A stretch of 64,000 nt of DNA from CAZDDB01 sp963843285 (GTDB taxonomy: Bacteria > Acidobacteriota > HRBIN11 > JAKEFK01). The position numbers were made by a program, and so were the translations under genes. Shown here one piece after another: positions 17,708 through 26,755 of this stretch. The notes below the pieces were generated by a model. That model saw nothing but the letters and a program-made list of their open reading frames with translations. It had not been told where the DNA came from and ran no database searches. Where the stretch lies: the NCBI GenBank assembly GCA_963843285.1, contig CAWJJO010000020.1, positions 248,001-312,000 of the forward strand, in the 5' to 3' direction. Every line of letters begins with the position of its first letter. Position 1 is the stretch's first letter.

Positions 17708-18577
17708 TTACTCTTTTTTGTCGTGCTTCACAAGCACACGCTTCTTGAGGGAAGGGAGATCAAGCTCCCCGCTGCGAAAAGCTTGAATATCACTCCCGTT
17801 CAAAACGAGGATAATCACTTTCTCCTGATTGCCCAGGAAGCTATCGCGGACATACGCAGTGATGCCGACCTTCTCATTTTCGCCAATGTCAGCAATCCAT
17901 ACACCCTTTTCCGCAAGTGTATTCGTCATCGCTTCGGTAACTCTTTCGAGCAATTGCTGGTAATTGGCGGAGATCATCCTGTTCAGATCCACATCGTTGA
18001 TCGACGATTCTTCAATCATCACGTGTTCTTGCGGCAGAGAGGTTGACTCAATCGTTGCAATCTGACTCCGGACCTCGGCAAGATCCTTCTCTAGAGCATC
18101 CACGGATCTTGCTTTCTTTTTCGAACGTTCCATCTCAACTTTTTCCTGAAGGGATGCCTCTTTCGATTTCAGACTGATAAACTGAGCTGCGCGTTCAATT
18201 TGGGTCTGGACTCTTCTTGCCTGCTGTTCGGCAATCTGTTGACGGCGCTCCAATTCCTGCAACACCGGTCGGGTGAAGAAGAATGCGGGAGGCTGTATTG
18301 TGATGGAAACTACAGGCCCATATTCCGGGAGACGGCAGGAATGGGAACTGGCAAAGAAGCCGGGAAGGCGCGGGAATTCCTGCCGGACGGCCTGTATGGT
18401 CAGTCCTTCAAAATCCTGCAGACGCAAAGTGGGTTGCTCCGGTTGCGATAATTCCGGCCCAGGGGGAACAGCGGGTGCGGTTTGCTCCTGGGCAAAGGAA
18501 ACGACTGCGATCAAGAATACAATGCAAAACAGTAGAGTCCGGCGGGCACGCACGCCCGTCTTTCCCAAGATATCCAT
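17708..18577 (-). CDS. Secreted coiled-coil protein linked to an ECF sigma unit
   Basis: 289 residues from the ATG at 18577; a longer frame to 18592 is possible. A signal peptide (TLLFCIVFLIAVVSFAQ) is followed by a Pro-rich stretch, a long charged coiled coil (about 110-200; ERRQQIAEQQARRVQTQIE) and an alpha/beta C-terminal region. No family recognised. It follows the anti-sigma gene with almost no gap, so it is probably transcribed with the sigma factor and may be an envelope protein it regulates or senses through. Bases 18541-18560 in its 5' end resemble a half copy of the GC-rich dispersed repeat. Confidence 0.7.
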   Translation of the reverse strand: MDILGKTGVRARRTLLFCIVFLIAVVSFAQEQTAPAVPPGPELSQPEQPTLRLQDFEGLTIQAVRQEFPRLPGFFASSHSCRLPEYGPVVSITIQPPAFFFTRPVLQELERRQQIAEQQARRVQTQIERAAQFISLKSKEASLQEKVEMERSKKKARSVDALEKDLAEVRSQIATIESTSLPQEHVMIEESSINDVDLNRMISANYQQLLERVTEAMTNTLAEKGVWIADIGENEKVGITAYVRDSFLGNQEKVIILVLNGSDIQAFRSGELDLPSLKKRVLVKHDKKE

Positions 18578-18578
18578 C

Positions 18579-19271
18579 CTAGTTTCCATCATAGAGCGAT
18601 GAATCTCCTGAAGCCGATGCCTTCAACACATAATCCAGCAGCTCGTTCGTCTTATCCACTTCATGCCCCGTCCTATCATAAGAAGTAGCAATATCCTTCT
18701 GAATTCTTTGGAAATCGGCTTTGCGTTGAAGCTGCACATAATTCGTAAACATTTCCAGAGTTTGGAAGTAGCGTTTCTGCTGTTCTACATTGTTCACATT
18801 GATCAGTTGCCGGAAACGCGCATCTGAATTTTGCTGCCAGTCCTGATTTTGTTTTTGAAGTTCGGCCAGTTGGACTTGCAGCTGTTTCATCTCGCGCGCG
18901 AGATCGGCTTCGCGCGAAGAGTCTGTTCCCCAGCGCAGCGAGAATTCTTGCGCGGATAACTCCCACCGTAGCGGGAGCACCGTCAATACCGTAATCAGGC
19001 CGGTCAACGCCAGAATCCAGATTGCAGCTTTACTGAATACGATCGCTCTCCACCGCTGATTGCGGCGAATCAGATCACGGATCCGCAGTCGTTCATCCCA
19101 CTCCCGGTCCGGCATCTGCTTCATCAGTCCGAGCATGGCCCGGAATTCCTTCTGGGATTCCCGGCACTCCTCGCACATCTCCAGATGCGCTTGTAACCTT
19201 CCCTCCGCCTCTGTCTCAATCTCCCCACAGAGACGCGAGACCAGTAATTCGCGATATTCTTCACAGTTCAT
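18579..19271 (-). CDS. Anti-sigma factor with zinc-finger (HC2/ASD) domain
   Basis: 230 residues. N-terminal zinc-binding anti-sigma domain (HLEMCEECRESQKEF, the HxxxCxxC pattern, about residues 29-45), one transmembrane helix (about 83-103), then a periplasmic coiled coil (about 120-200). Such proteins hold the ECF sigma factor at the membrane until a signal arrives. The start overlaps the sigma-gene stop by 4 nt. Confidence 0.9.
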   Translation of the reverse strand: MNCEEYRELLVSRLCGEIETEAEGRLQAHLEMCEECRESQKEFRAMLGLMKQMPDREWDERLRIRDLIRRNQRWRAIVFSKAAIWILALTGLITVLTVLPLRWELSAQEFSLRWGTDSSREADLAREMKQLQVQLAELQKQNQDWQQNSDARFRQLINVNNVEQQKRYFQTLEMFTNYVQLQRKADFQRIQKDIATSYDRTGHEVDKTNELLDYVLKASASGDSSLYDGN

Positions 19272-19867
19272 CGGTTCTTCACCTCAACAAGTTTCAGCGA
19301 TTTTCTGAGTCCATCCAATGCGTAATACATACGGCTCTTGACTGTGGAAAGAGGACATTCCAGCATCGCGCTGATTTCATGAAACTTCATTCCTTCATAC
19401 TCCTTCAACAGAAGCACGGTCTTCTGTTCCGGTGGAAGATCGGCAATCGCCTTTCGGATCCGGTGATAGATTTGCTTTCTTTCCGCCGTATGTTCCACAT
19501 TTCGATCTTCCGCAAAATCCGTAAACTGCTCGCCCTCTCCCATCGGATCAAAAAACATTCTCCACCGTTTCCGCTTTCGCAATAGCGTGTTGCAGCGGTT
19601 GATGGCAATTTTAAAGAGCCAGGAAGAAAACTTCGACTGCCCTTTAAACTTGGAGAGACTCCTGTACGCATTGATAAACGCGTCCTGACAGGCATCACGG
19701 GCCTCTTCTTCCGAATTCATGAAGCGCAAAACGAAGTTGTACAGAGGCTTTTGCCAGCGCTCCATCAAAAGATCGAAATCCTGAAGGTTCCCCTCCAGAA
19801 CGGATTCTACCAGCTCCTCATCGGTCAATGAACGCACTGATCGCTCAGGCACCCGCTTCATATCCAT
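19268..19867 (-). CDS. ECF-type RNA polymerase sigma factor
   Basis: 199 residues. Sigma region 2 (FDLLMERWQKPLYNFVLRF, EARDACQDAFINAYRSLSKF, FSSWLFKIAINRCNTLLRKR) and region 4 (LPPEQKTVLLLKEYEGMKFHEISAMLECPLSTVKSRM) are intact. It is a RpoE-like group IV sigma factor, first gene of a three-gene unit with its anti-sigma factor and a secreted coiled-coil protein. A GC-rich inverted repeat lies just upstream. Confidence 0.95.
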   Translation of the reverse strand: MDMKRVPERSVRSLTDEELVESVLEGNLQDFDLLMERWQKPLYNFVLRFMNSEEEARDACQDAFINAYRSLSKFKGQSKFSSWLFKIAINRCNTLLRKRKRWRMFFDPMGEGEQFTDFAEDRNVEHTAERKQIYHRIRKAIADLPPEQKTVLLLKEYEGMKFHEISAMLECPLSTVKSRMYYALDGLRKSLKLVEVKNR

Positions 19868-19910
19868 TTAGTACGACCCTTCCATCTTGCAAAAAGACTT
19901 AAAACGCTTC

Positions 19911-19986
19911 TGGAGGGGCGGGCCTCCGTGCCCGCCGAATTCATGACCACACCACGGCAGGCGGGCAGGGACGCCCGCCGTCCCCA
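19911..19986. repeat. GC-rich dispersed inverted repeat (family A)
   Basis: Imperfect arms of the form GGGGCGGGC...GCCCGCCG surround a short AT-richer centre, in the gap between the GH113-like gene and the sigma gene. It resembles the elements at 33109, 40843 and 51456. Confidence 0.65.
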
Positions 19987-19996
19987 GGATGGTGTT

Positions 19997-21046
19997 TTAC
20001 AATGACGCATACCACTGTCTCAGCACCTGTTCCGCCGGTTTCAACCTCGGCGTATAATCGCGGTCTCCCAGTCCTCCTTCACCCCACCAATTATAGAAAT
20101 AAACTCCGTGAAGATAAGCGGGCGGCGGATCCCACGTTTCGACGAATGCTCGATAGCACAATGATTGTTCCTTCAGATCGACGGCTGTGGTGGCGAAGTA
20201 ATCCCAGGGTTTTCTGCTTGCTCCGTTCACACTGGGATACCCGATCTCAGTAAAAAGAATCGGTGTCTTATATTCGCCATAAGCCTCCTCAACTCTTTTT
20301 TTTGCAGGCTGCCAGGATTTCAGCAGTTCTTCCAGCTTCGGATCATCCTTGTTGGAAAGACCAAAATAAGCATTCATCCCGAGATAATCCAGATCTTTTT
20401 GAAATGAGATATTGTGATAGTGATCCCAGTTGGCTGAATATGTGAGAATACCCGAATATCGTTTCCTGCAATATTGGATAATCCTGGACCAGTGATTGTA
20501 GTCCGATTCCATCGCGCACAACTCGGATCCGATCGAGAACATTTCGACTTTGTTTTCCGCTGCAATATTCAGGTAAAACCGTATCGTCCGGAAGTAATTG
20601 CTCCACCACAACTCGGGATCTTCCGGTTTCAGGACTCCGCGCCACTCCTTGTAGCCGAGATGCTGGATGTGTAGAGTCGGGAATAGAAACACACTGAGAC
20701 CGCGCCGATGCGCGTAATCAATCAGCTTGGCGAGCTGCAATGGTTCCGTGGCGCGCTGATTCAAGTAAATGTAGTTCGACCGGATATCTTCTTGATAATT
20801 CGTCAAGAAAAACGAAACGCTCCTTGCACCGAGATCGGCAATCTCGTCAATCGATTGCACGTAGGGGTAGTCCTCTTCGAGAGCAAAGAGAGGCAGCACG
20901 ACGCCTTTCTGGAATTTTTCACGTACAGACTTCACTTTTTCCGGAAATGGCTTCCGGTAGTGCCAGAGATCCTTCAGGTTCGTAATAAAGGACAACTGGA
21001 GCGCGGCGAGGATCAACACAATCCAGTATCGGAGACTTCTATACAT
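19997..21046 (-). CDS. GH113-like glycoside hydrolase, membrane-anchored
   Basis: 349 residues from the ATG at 21046; the longer frame adds 15 residues encoded by a dispersed repeat. A single N-terminal hydrophobic anchor (YWIVLILAALQLSFI) precedes a TIM-barrel domain. FSIGSELCAMES (acid/base Glu) and PILFTEIGYPS (nucleophile Glu) match GH113-type beta-mannanase-like barrels. The substrate is unknown; it probably acts at the cell surface on a beta-linked glycan. Confidence 0.8.
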   Translation of the reverse strand: MYRSLRYWIVLILAALQLSFITNLKDLWHYRKPFPEKVKSVREKFQKGVVLPLFALEEDYPYVQSIDEIADLGARSVSFFLTNYQEDIRSNYIYLNQRATEPLQLAKLIDYAHRRGLSVFLFPTLHIQHLGYKEWRGVLKPEDPELWWSNYFRTIRFYLNIAAENKVEMFSIGSELCAMESDYNHWSRIIQYCRKRYSGILTYSANWDHYHNISFQKDLDYLGMNAYFGLSNKDDPKLEELLKSWQPAKKRVEEAYGEYKTPILFTEIGYPSVNGASRKPWDYFATTAVDLKEQSLCYRAFVETWDPPPAYLHGVYFYNWWGEGGLGDRDYTPRLKPAEQVLRQWYASL

Positions 21047-21053
21047 TTGTTTC

Positions 21054-21112
21054 TCGCAAAGACGCGAAGCGCGCGAAGAGAAAAGGGTCATTGCACCTTT
21101 GCGTCTTAGCGA
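21054..21112. repeat. Dispersed inverted repeat (family B, CGCAAAGACGCGAAG type)
   Basis: Arms TCGCAAAGACGCGAAG and CTTTGCGTCTTAGCGA pair at most positions. The element sits between two minus-strand genes. Related half-copies appear near 6905-6935, 16255-16290 and 21445-21475, and a longer relative at 29374-29446. Confidence 0.7.
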
Positions 21113-21117
21113 TAAAT

Positions 21118-21441
21118 TTATCCGAGTTCTTCGAGGACTGCGCGCATTTCGTCACGCGCATGCCAGTCTCCTTTCTTTTCAGCCACTTCGATACCTGTTT
21201 GCAGGAATCGTTTCGCTTGTTCGGTCTGCTGCGCGTTGCGCGAAGCGATCGCAGCCTGAAAATATGCTGCAGAATAGGTCGGATCGAGGCGGATTACCTC
21301 TTCAAAATGGCGGACCGATTCGGCATAGTCGGGAACACTCATGTATTCCATGGCAAGCGCATAGCGTGAAAATGTATCGGCTGGATCCATTTCCACAAAT
21401 TCTTTGAACTGTTCCAGCCTGCTCTTTTCTTCTTCTTCCAT
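21118..21441 (-). CDS. Small TPR protein
   Basis: 107 residues with about two and a half TPR units (DTFSRYALAMEYMSVPDYAE, VRHFEEVIRLDPTYSAAYFQ). No signal peptide. It lies after aceF on the same strand, separated by a family B half repeat. Probably a protein-interaction module; partner unknown. Confidence 0.8.
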   Translation of the reverse strand: MEEEEKSRLEQFKEFVEMDPADTFSRYALAMEYMSVPDYAESVRHFEEVIRLDPTYSAAYFQAAIASRNAQQTEQAKRFLQTGIEVAEKKGDWHARDEMRAVLEELG

Positions 21442-21483
21442 AATTCATCCTTTGCGATCTCTGCGGTCTTTGTGGTTCAAATC

Positions 21484-22800
21484 CTATCCTTCCAACGCGA
21501 GTAGAAACGGATCTTGCAGCGCTTCACAGATCCAGCGCAGAAAGCGGGCTGCATCAGCCCCATCAATCACGCGATGATCGTAGGAGAGCGAGAGGGGCAA
21601 CATCGTGCGCGGTTCGAACTTCCCGTCGCGGTAGACCGGTTCCGTGCCGCCGCGTGAGACGCCGAGAATGGCAACTTCGGGAAAATTCACAATTGGGGAA
21701 AAGTAAGTGCCGCCGATTCCGCCCAGGTTGGTGATCGTGAACGTTCCCCCCTGCATTTCTTCCAAAGATAATTTTTTGTTTCGGGCTTTCTCTGCAGCCT
21801 GTGCCAGTTCGATCGAGATCTGGAGAATATTCTTCTCATCTACATCGCGGATCACAGGGACCAGAAGTCCACGTTCGGTATCTACAGCAACTCCAACATG
21901 GATATATTTTTTGTAGACGATTTCACCACCGGCCATATCCACACTTGTATTGAACTGCGGAAATGCCTTCAGGGCAGACGCCGCGACCTTCAACAGGATT
22001 GCAGTGACCGTAAGCTTACCGCCGGCTGCTTCCGCTTTTTCGCCAAAACGTTTCCGGTGAATTTCTAATTCTGTAGTATCAGCTTTGTCATATTGAGTGA
22101 CCTGAGGAACATTGGTCCAGGCTGTGCTCATATGTTGGGCAGTTTTCAGCCGGATGCCGCTCATCGGTTTCCGTTCAATCTGGCCCCACTTCGAAAAGTC
22201 CGGGAGTGGCGGAGTGATCACAGTGCCGGAAATCCTCATTCCTTCGTTGATTTTTTTCGCATGAGCCTTTACATCTGTGATCGAAATCCGGCCGGCCTGC
22301 CCGGTTCCGGCCACCTGCGCGATATCGACTCCGATCTCGCGAGCCAACCGCCGTACGGAGGGAGAGGCGGGAACAATGCGCCCCGAACGCGATGTCTGCG
22401 GCGGCGGCGGCGGCAGAACCGGTTCGGTTAGTTGCTCGACAGCAGGCTTCTCCTGAATGGGGACTGACTCCGACGCTGAAACCGTCGACTTCTCTTGCAC
22501 TGGCGCAATGGGAGCAGCTTCTGCAGACACTTCGGCATCGGGCGCCACGACAGATTGACCCGCGGTGGAATCTACAGTCAAGACAACCTGGCCAACCTGT
22601 GCTTTGCCTCCTTCCTGAACGCGGACCTCCCTCACAACGCCGTTCACGGAAGAAGGGACTTCGATTGTTGCTTTGTCCGTTTCTAATTCAAGTACAGGCT
22701 GATCTTTTTCAATCGTGTCTCCGGCCTTTACAAGAACCTTGACAACATTTCCCGATTCAATATTTTCACCAAGCTCGGGAAGTTTCAGTTCTGTGATCAT
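21484..22800 (-). CDS. aceF: Pyruvate dehydrogenase E2, dihydrolipoamide acetyltransferase
   Basis: 438 residues from the ATG at 22800, which begins MITELKLPELGENIESG. The frame is open further upstream but that part overlaps aceE. One lipoyl domain (ELETDKATIEVPSS, lipoyl-lysine, about residue 43) is joined by a long Ala/Pro/Glu linker to the E1/E3-binding domain (SPSVRRLAREIGVDIAQVAG). The catalytic domain follows, ending in LSYDHRVIDGADAARFLRWI with the active-site His. A single lipoyl domain is fewer than in E. coli. The start is 4 nt after the aceE stop. E3 (lpd) is not in the window. Confidence 0.95.
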   Translation of the reverse strand: MITELKLPELGENIESGNVVKVLVKAGDTIEKDQPVLELETDKATIEVPSSVNGVVREVRVQEGGKAQVGQVVLTVDSTAGQSVVAPDAEVSAEAAPIAPVQEKSTVSASESVPIQEKPAVEQLTEPVLPPPPPQTSRSGRIVPASPSVRRLAREIGVDIAQVAGTGQAGRISITDVKAHAKKINEGMRISGTVITPPLPDFSKWGQIERKPMSGIRLKTAQHMSTAWTNVPQVTQYDKADTTELEIHRKRFGEKAEAAGGKLTVTAILLKVAASALKAFPQFNTSVDMAGGEIVYKKYIHVGVAVDTERGLLVPVIRDVDEKNILQISIELAQAAEKARNKKLSLEEMQGGTFTITNLGGIGGTYFSPIVNFPEVAILGVSRGGTEPVYRDGKFEPRTMLPLSLSYDHRVIDGADAARFLRWICEALQDPFLLALEG

Positions 22801-22804
22801 GTCT

Positions 22805-25480
22805 CTAGGAAACCATTGGGTTCGGCTTCGTATCAGGATGGATTTCAAGATCCCGAATTGCTTGCTGGACAGCTCCCGATTCGATCTTTCCTTCCTGAAG
22901 GAGACTGTTGAGCGTAGCCAGAACAACATAACGGTGATCAATCTCGAAAAAATCGCGAAGCGATTTGCGCCCGTCGCTTCGCCCAAATCCGTTCGTTCCC
23001 AACGAATACAAAGGTCCAGGCACCCACCGCGCAATCAGATCGGGAAGCGCTTTTACATAATCGGAAGCGGCCACAAATACGCCATCCGCATTTTCCAGAC
23101 ACTTGCTGACATAAGGACGGCGCGTCTCCTCTCCCGGATGGAGCATGTTCCACCGCTCCGACTCCAGACCATCCCGGTGCAGTTCTTTGTAGCTTGTCAC
23201 GCTCCATACATCTGCGGACACACCGTAGCGTTCACCCAGGATTTGCTGCGCTTTCAACACCTCATTCAAGATCGGACCACTCCCAAAAAGCTGGGCGCGA
23301 AGTTTGCTTTTCAGTTCTGACGCCCGGAATCTGTACATCCCCTTGAGGATTCCTTCCCGTACTCCTTCGGGCATGGGATACATCGAATAATTTTCGTTGT
23401 AAACCGTGAGGTAATAAAACACATTCTCCTGCTCTTCGTACATGCGCCGAATTCCGTCGCGGATAATCACCGCCAGTTCATATGCAAACGCCGGATCATA
23501 GGAAAGGATGTTCGGGACCGAGTAGGCGAGTAGATGGCTCTGACCATCTTGATGCTGCAACCCTTCTCCGGCAAGGGTCGTCCTGCCGGCGGTACCCCCA
23601 AGTAAGAACCCGCGGCATCGCATATCACCGGCAGCCCAGATCAAATCGCCGATCCGCTGAAATCCAAACATGGAATAGAAAATAAAGAAAGGAATCGTGT
23701 TGATTCCGAACGAGGAATACGCGCTCCCTGCGGCGATAAACGAGGCGATGGAACCTGCTTCGGTGATTCCTTCCTCCAGAATCTGGCCGTCCGATGCCTC
23801 CTTGTAATACAGCAAAGTATCCGCGTCCACAGGTTCATAGAGCTGCCCGACATGCGAATAGATTCCGCATTGTCGAAACAGTGACTCCATCCCGAATGTG
23901 CGCGCTTCATCCGGAACAATCGGGACAATCAAGTCTCCAAGTTCCTTATCGCGGAGAAGCTTGGATAACAGACGCACAAACACCATCGTTGTCGAAACTT
24001 CTCTTCCCTCCGTTCCCTTGTAAAACTCTTCAAAAAATTCTTCCGGAGGAGTCTTTAACGGAGTACTTCTACAAACGCGGGCCGGCATGGACCCGCCGAG
24101 TTTCTTGCGACGCTCCTGCAGATATCGGGTCTCAGCACTCTCATCGGGGGGACGGTAAAAGGGAGCTTCCGCAACGTCCTCATCGGAAATTGGAATTCCA
24201 AAACGTGTGCGAAATTCGCGTAATTCTTCTTCGTTCAATTTCTTTTGCTGGTGTGTGATGTTTCTGCCTTCTCCTGCTTCCCCAAGCCCGTAACCCTTGA
24301 TCGTGCGTGCAAGAATTACCGTCGGCGAGCCCTTATGCTCCACTGCAGCCTTATAAGCGGCGTACACCTTTTGCGGATCATGACCGCCTCGCCGCAGTTT
24401 TGCCAGCTGATCATCAGAAAGATCCTTCACCATTTCCAGCAATCTTGGATCAGAGGCAAAAAAATGTTCGCGAATGTAGCTTCCAGGTTCTACAATGTAT
24501 TTCTGGTATTCGCCATCCACGACTTCTCCCATTCGCTTCACCAGAATGCCGTCTTTGTCTTTGGCTAAAAGCGGATCCCAATCCGTTCCCCACAGCACTT
24601 TGATCACATTCCATCCGGCTCCGCGAAATGCGGCTTCGAGCTCTTGAATGATATTTCCATTTCCCCTCACCGGACCATCGAGCCGCTGCAGGTTGCAATT
24701 GATGACAAAAACCAGATTGTCGAGTTTCTCACGTGAAGCAAGAGTGATGGCGCCGAGCGACTCCGGCTCATCTGTTTCTCCATCACCGAGAAAAGCCCAA
24801 ACCCTGGCATCGCTTGCCTTCTTTAACCCGCGATCTTCCAGATACCGCATGAATCTCGCTTGGTAGATTGCAAGTATGGGAGACAATCCCATAGAAACGG
24901 TTGGAAACTGCCAAAAGTCCGGCATCAACCACGGATGGGGATAGGAGGATAATCCACCGCCGGGCGCGAGCTCATGACGGAAGTTCTCCAGCTTTTCAGC
25001 CGAGAGTCTTCCTTCCAGAAAGGCGCGCGCATAAATCCCCGGCGAAGCATGACCCTGAAAATAAATCAGATCTCCTTCAAAATCCGGCGTTCTGCCACGG
25101 AAAAAATGATTGAAACCGATTTCATAAAGTGTGGCTGCGGACGCATATGTAGAAATATGACCGCCGATTCCAGATTCATGTTTATTGGCGCGAACCACCA
25201 TGGCCATCGCATTCCAGCGGATCAGACTCTTAATTCGACGTTCAATTTCACGGCTGCCCGGAAATGGCGGTTGCTCTTCGACCCGAATTGTATTGATGTA
25301 CGGCGTATTTGCCGTAAAGGGGATCTCCACGCCTGCCGTCTTGGCGTGGATCTGAAGCTGACGCAACAGATTCTGAACACGGGTCGGCCCGCCGTTCTGC
25401 AGAACGTAATCGAGCGAATCGAGCCATTCGCGCGTTTCCAGGATCTCTTGTTCCTTTTCTTTTCCGTTTGGTTGACTCAT
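22805..25480 (-). CDS. aceE: Pyruvate dehydrogenase E1 (homodimeric type)
   Basis: 891 residues, the length of the alpha2-type E1. The thiamine-diphosphate motif is seen in FLGDGETDEPESLG through VFVINCNLQRLDGPV, with GNGNIIQELE following. The transketolase-like C-terminal domains are complete (TTLAGEGLQHQDGQSHLLA is the loop with catalytic histidine). It decarboxylates pyruvate and acetylates the E2 lipoyl group. Transcribed before aceF in the same unit. Confidence 0.97.
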   Translation of the reverse strand: MSQPNGKEKEQEILETREWLDSLDYVLQNGGPTRVQNLLRQLQIHAKTAGVEIPFTANTPYINTIRVEEQPPFPGSREIERRIKSLIRWNAMAMVVRANKHESGIGGHISTYASAATLYEIGFNHFFRGRTPDFEGDLIYFQGHASPGIYARAFLEGRLSAEKLENFRHELAPGGGLSSYPHPWLMPDFWQFPTVSMGLSPILAIYQARFMRYLEDRGLKKASDARVWAFLGDGETDEPESLGAITLASREKLDNLVFVINCNLQRLDGPVRGNGNIIQELEAAFRGAGWNVIKVLWGTDWDPLLAKDKDGILVKRMGEVVDGEYQKYIVEPGSYIREHFFASDPRLLEMVKDLSDDQLAKLRRGGHDPQKVYAAYKAAVEHKGSPTVILARTIKGYGLGEAGEGRNITHQQKKLNEEELREFRTRFGIPISDEDVAEAPFYRPPDESAETRYLQERRKKLGGSMPARVCRSTPLKTPPEEFFEEFYKGTEGREVSTTMVFVRLLSKLLRDKELGDLIVPIVPDEARTFGMESLFRQCGIYSHVGQLYEPVDADTLLYYKEASDGQILEEGITEAGSIASFIAAGSAYSSFGINTIPFFIFYSMFGFQRIGDLIWAAGDMRCRGFLLGGTAGRTTLAGEGLQHQDGQSHLLAYSVPNILSYDPAFAYELAVIIRDGIRRMYEEQENVFYYLTVYNENYSMYPMPEGVREGILKGMYRFRASELKSKLRAQLFGSGPILNEVLKAQQILGERYGVSADVWSVTSYKELHRDGLESERWNMLHPGEETRRPYVSKCLENADGVFVAASDYVKALPDLIARWVPGPLYSLGTNGFGRSDGRKSLRDFFEIDHRYVVLATLNSLLQEGKIESGAVQQAIRDLEIHPDTKPNPMVS

Positions 25481-25574
25481 GATTTCCTATCCAGATTCAA
25501 AAAATACAAAGTACTAATAATAACGCTTTTTCAGATTTGTGCCCTCGCTCCTGGAGTGACTACAAGTGTCGCCG

Positions 25575-26573
25575 CTACTTCTGCTTTACTTCATAGACAA
25601 TATTATAGACAAGGGTTGTGCTGCCAATCTGAATGGAGTCCCGGTCGTGAAGGACTCTTCGATCGATCCGCGCGCCATTCAAGAAAGTACCGTTCCGGCT
25701 CTTCAGATCTTCCAACAAATACCCTTCCGGACCTCGGAAGACTCGTGCGTGAGCGCTCGATATTCCCGGGTCGGTCAAATGAATGTGGGTTCCAGGTTGA
25801 CGCCCGATGTAATACTCCTGTTCAATCAGAGGGAAAATCTTGCTTTCTTCATGCGGTTGATGCAATGTGAGCCGCGCAAGTGTAACCTTCAAAACATCGG
25901 CATACGAGAGCTTGGCCCCGGCGGAAACCAGGAGATCGGAATCATCGGGGATTGTGGTCAGCGCGGTCCAATCCACAGTTTCTTCTGGTACCCGCTCCAA
26001 AAGTTGGTTCGCGTAAAGGCCATACAAAAGACGGTATACGGTCGCGGAATCCTGCTCTGATTCGCCACAAATCTGCGCGAGATTCCGCCTGCCATTGATC
26101 AGGAAAAGAACTTTCCATTCTTCCAGAGTCAGAATGAGACGCAGCGATTCAGGTGGGTGGACGAGCTGGAATACGGCCTCAGTATCCGGAAAGGTCTTTT
26201 CAAAAGAACGACGGTCCTGAATTCTTCTGGCTCCTTCGAGAATCAAGGTAGCCAGATCAATCGCGATGATGGTAAGGTCATCCGGAAACTGCGATGTCTC
26301 CCGAAACGAAAATCGACCTTCCACCCATGAGTAGCAATCGTAGATGATTTCAGAGACCTGGATCTTCTGCGATCTAGGGGAAGTGAACTGAGCCGAATGA
26401 AACTTCTCCTGATTCGAAGTAGCGGATATGATCCTCCCACGGTCGAAATAAACGCTGATCTCTTCAGAATTCCGGTTGAACCTCAGGATGCCGGACTTGC
26501 CTATCAAACCGACAAAGCTGAGGATCTGGGGAAACGAGATGGCTTTTAATGTTCCTTCAAGAATGGGTTCCAT
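25575..26573 (-). CDS. DUF4388 and FHA domain protein
   Basis: 332 residues. The N-terminal DUF4388 domain (about 1-105; LEGTLKAISFPQILSFVGLI, KSGILRFNRNSEEISVYFDR) is also called PATAN and is common in Acidobacteriota and delta-proteobacteria signalling proteins. The C-terminal FHA domain (about 240-325; YYIGRQPGTHIHLTDPGISS, LKSRNGTFLNGARI) should bind phosphothreonine peptides. No kinase lies nearby. It probably acts as a phospho-dependent adaptor. Confidence 0.9.
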   Translation of the reverse strand: MEPILEGTLKAISFPQILSFVGLIGKSGILRFNRNSEEISVYFDRGRIISATSNQEKFHSAQFTSPRSQKIQVSEIIYDCYSWVEGRFSFRETSQFPDDLTIIAIDLATLILEGARRIQDRRSFEKTFPDTEAVFQLVHPPESLRLILTLEEWKVLFLINGRRNLAQICGESEQDSATVYRLLYGLYANQLLERVPEETVDWTALTTIPDDSDLLVSAGAKLSYADVLKVTLARLTLHQPHEESKIFPLIEQEYYIGRQPGTHIHLTDPGISSAHARVFRGPEGYLLEDLKSRNGTFLNGARIDRRVLHDRDSIQIGSTTLVYNIVYEVKQK

Positions 26574-26615
26574 GTGTAGTCGTTCCTTTCATTCTAGACG
26601 AACGGGCGTTTGAGT

Positions 26616-26678
26616 GGTAGGGGCGACCCTTGTGGTCGCCCTGAATCTTGCGGGCGGAGACAAGCCCCGCCCCTACCA
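26616..26678. repeat. GC-rich dispersed inverted repeat (family A, GTAGGGGCGACC subtype)
   Basis: Arms GGTAGGGGCG/CGCCCCTACC. Its first 19 bases after the leading G are identical to the arm of the element at 48550, so the two are copies of one family. It separates the divergent FHA and histidine-kinase genes. Confidence 0.75.
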
Positions 26679-26755
26679 AGAAAAAGCCTGTTCGTTCCCA
26701 TAATAGGCCGATCCATGCCTGAATATCATTAGAAGCACTTACAATAGGATTCAGC

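Noticed and set aside
21445..21480. GGTTCAAATCC resembling a tRNA T-loop
   Set aside because: No acceptor stem, D-arm or anticodon arm can be built; it is part of the CACAAAGG-type dispersed repeat.
24974..25870. 298-codon plus-strand frame across the aceE and FHA genes
   Set aside because: Antisense to two well-supported genes and without recognisable motifs.
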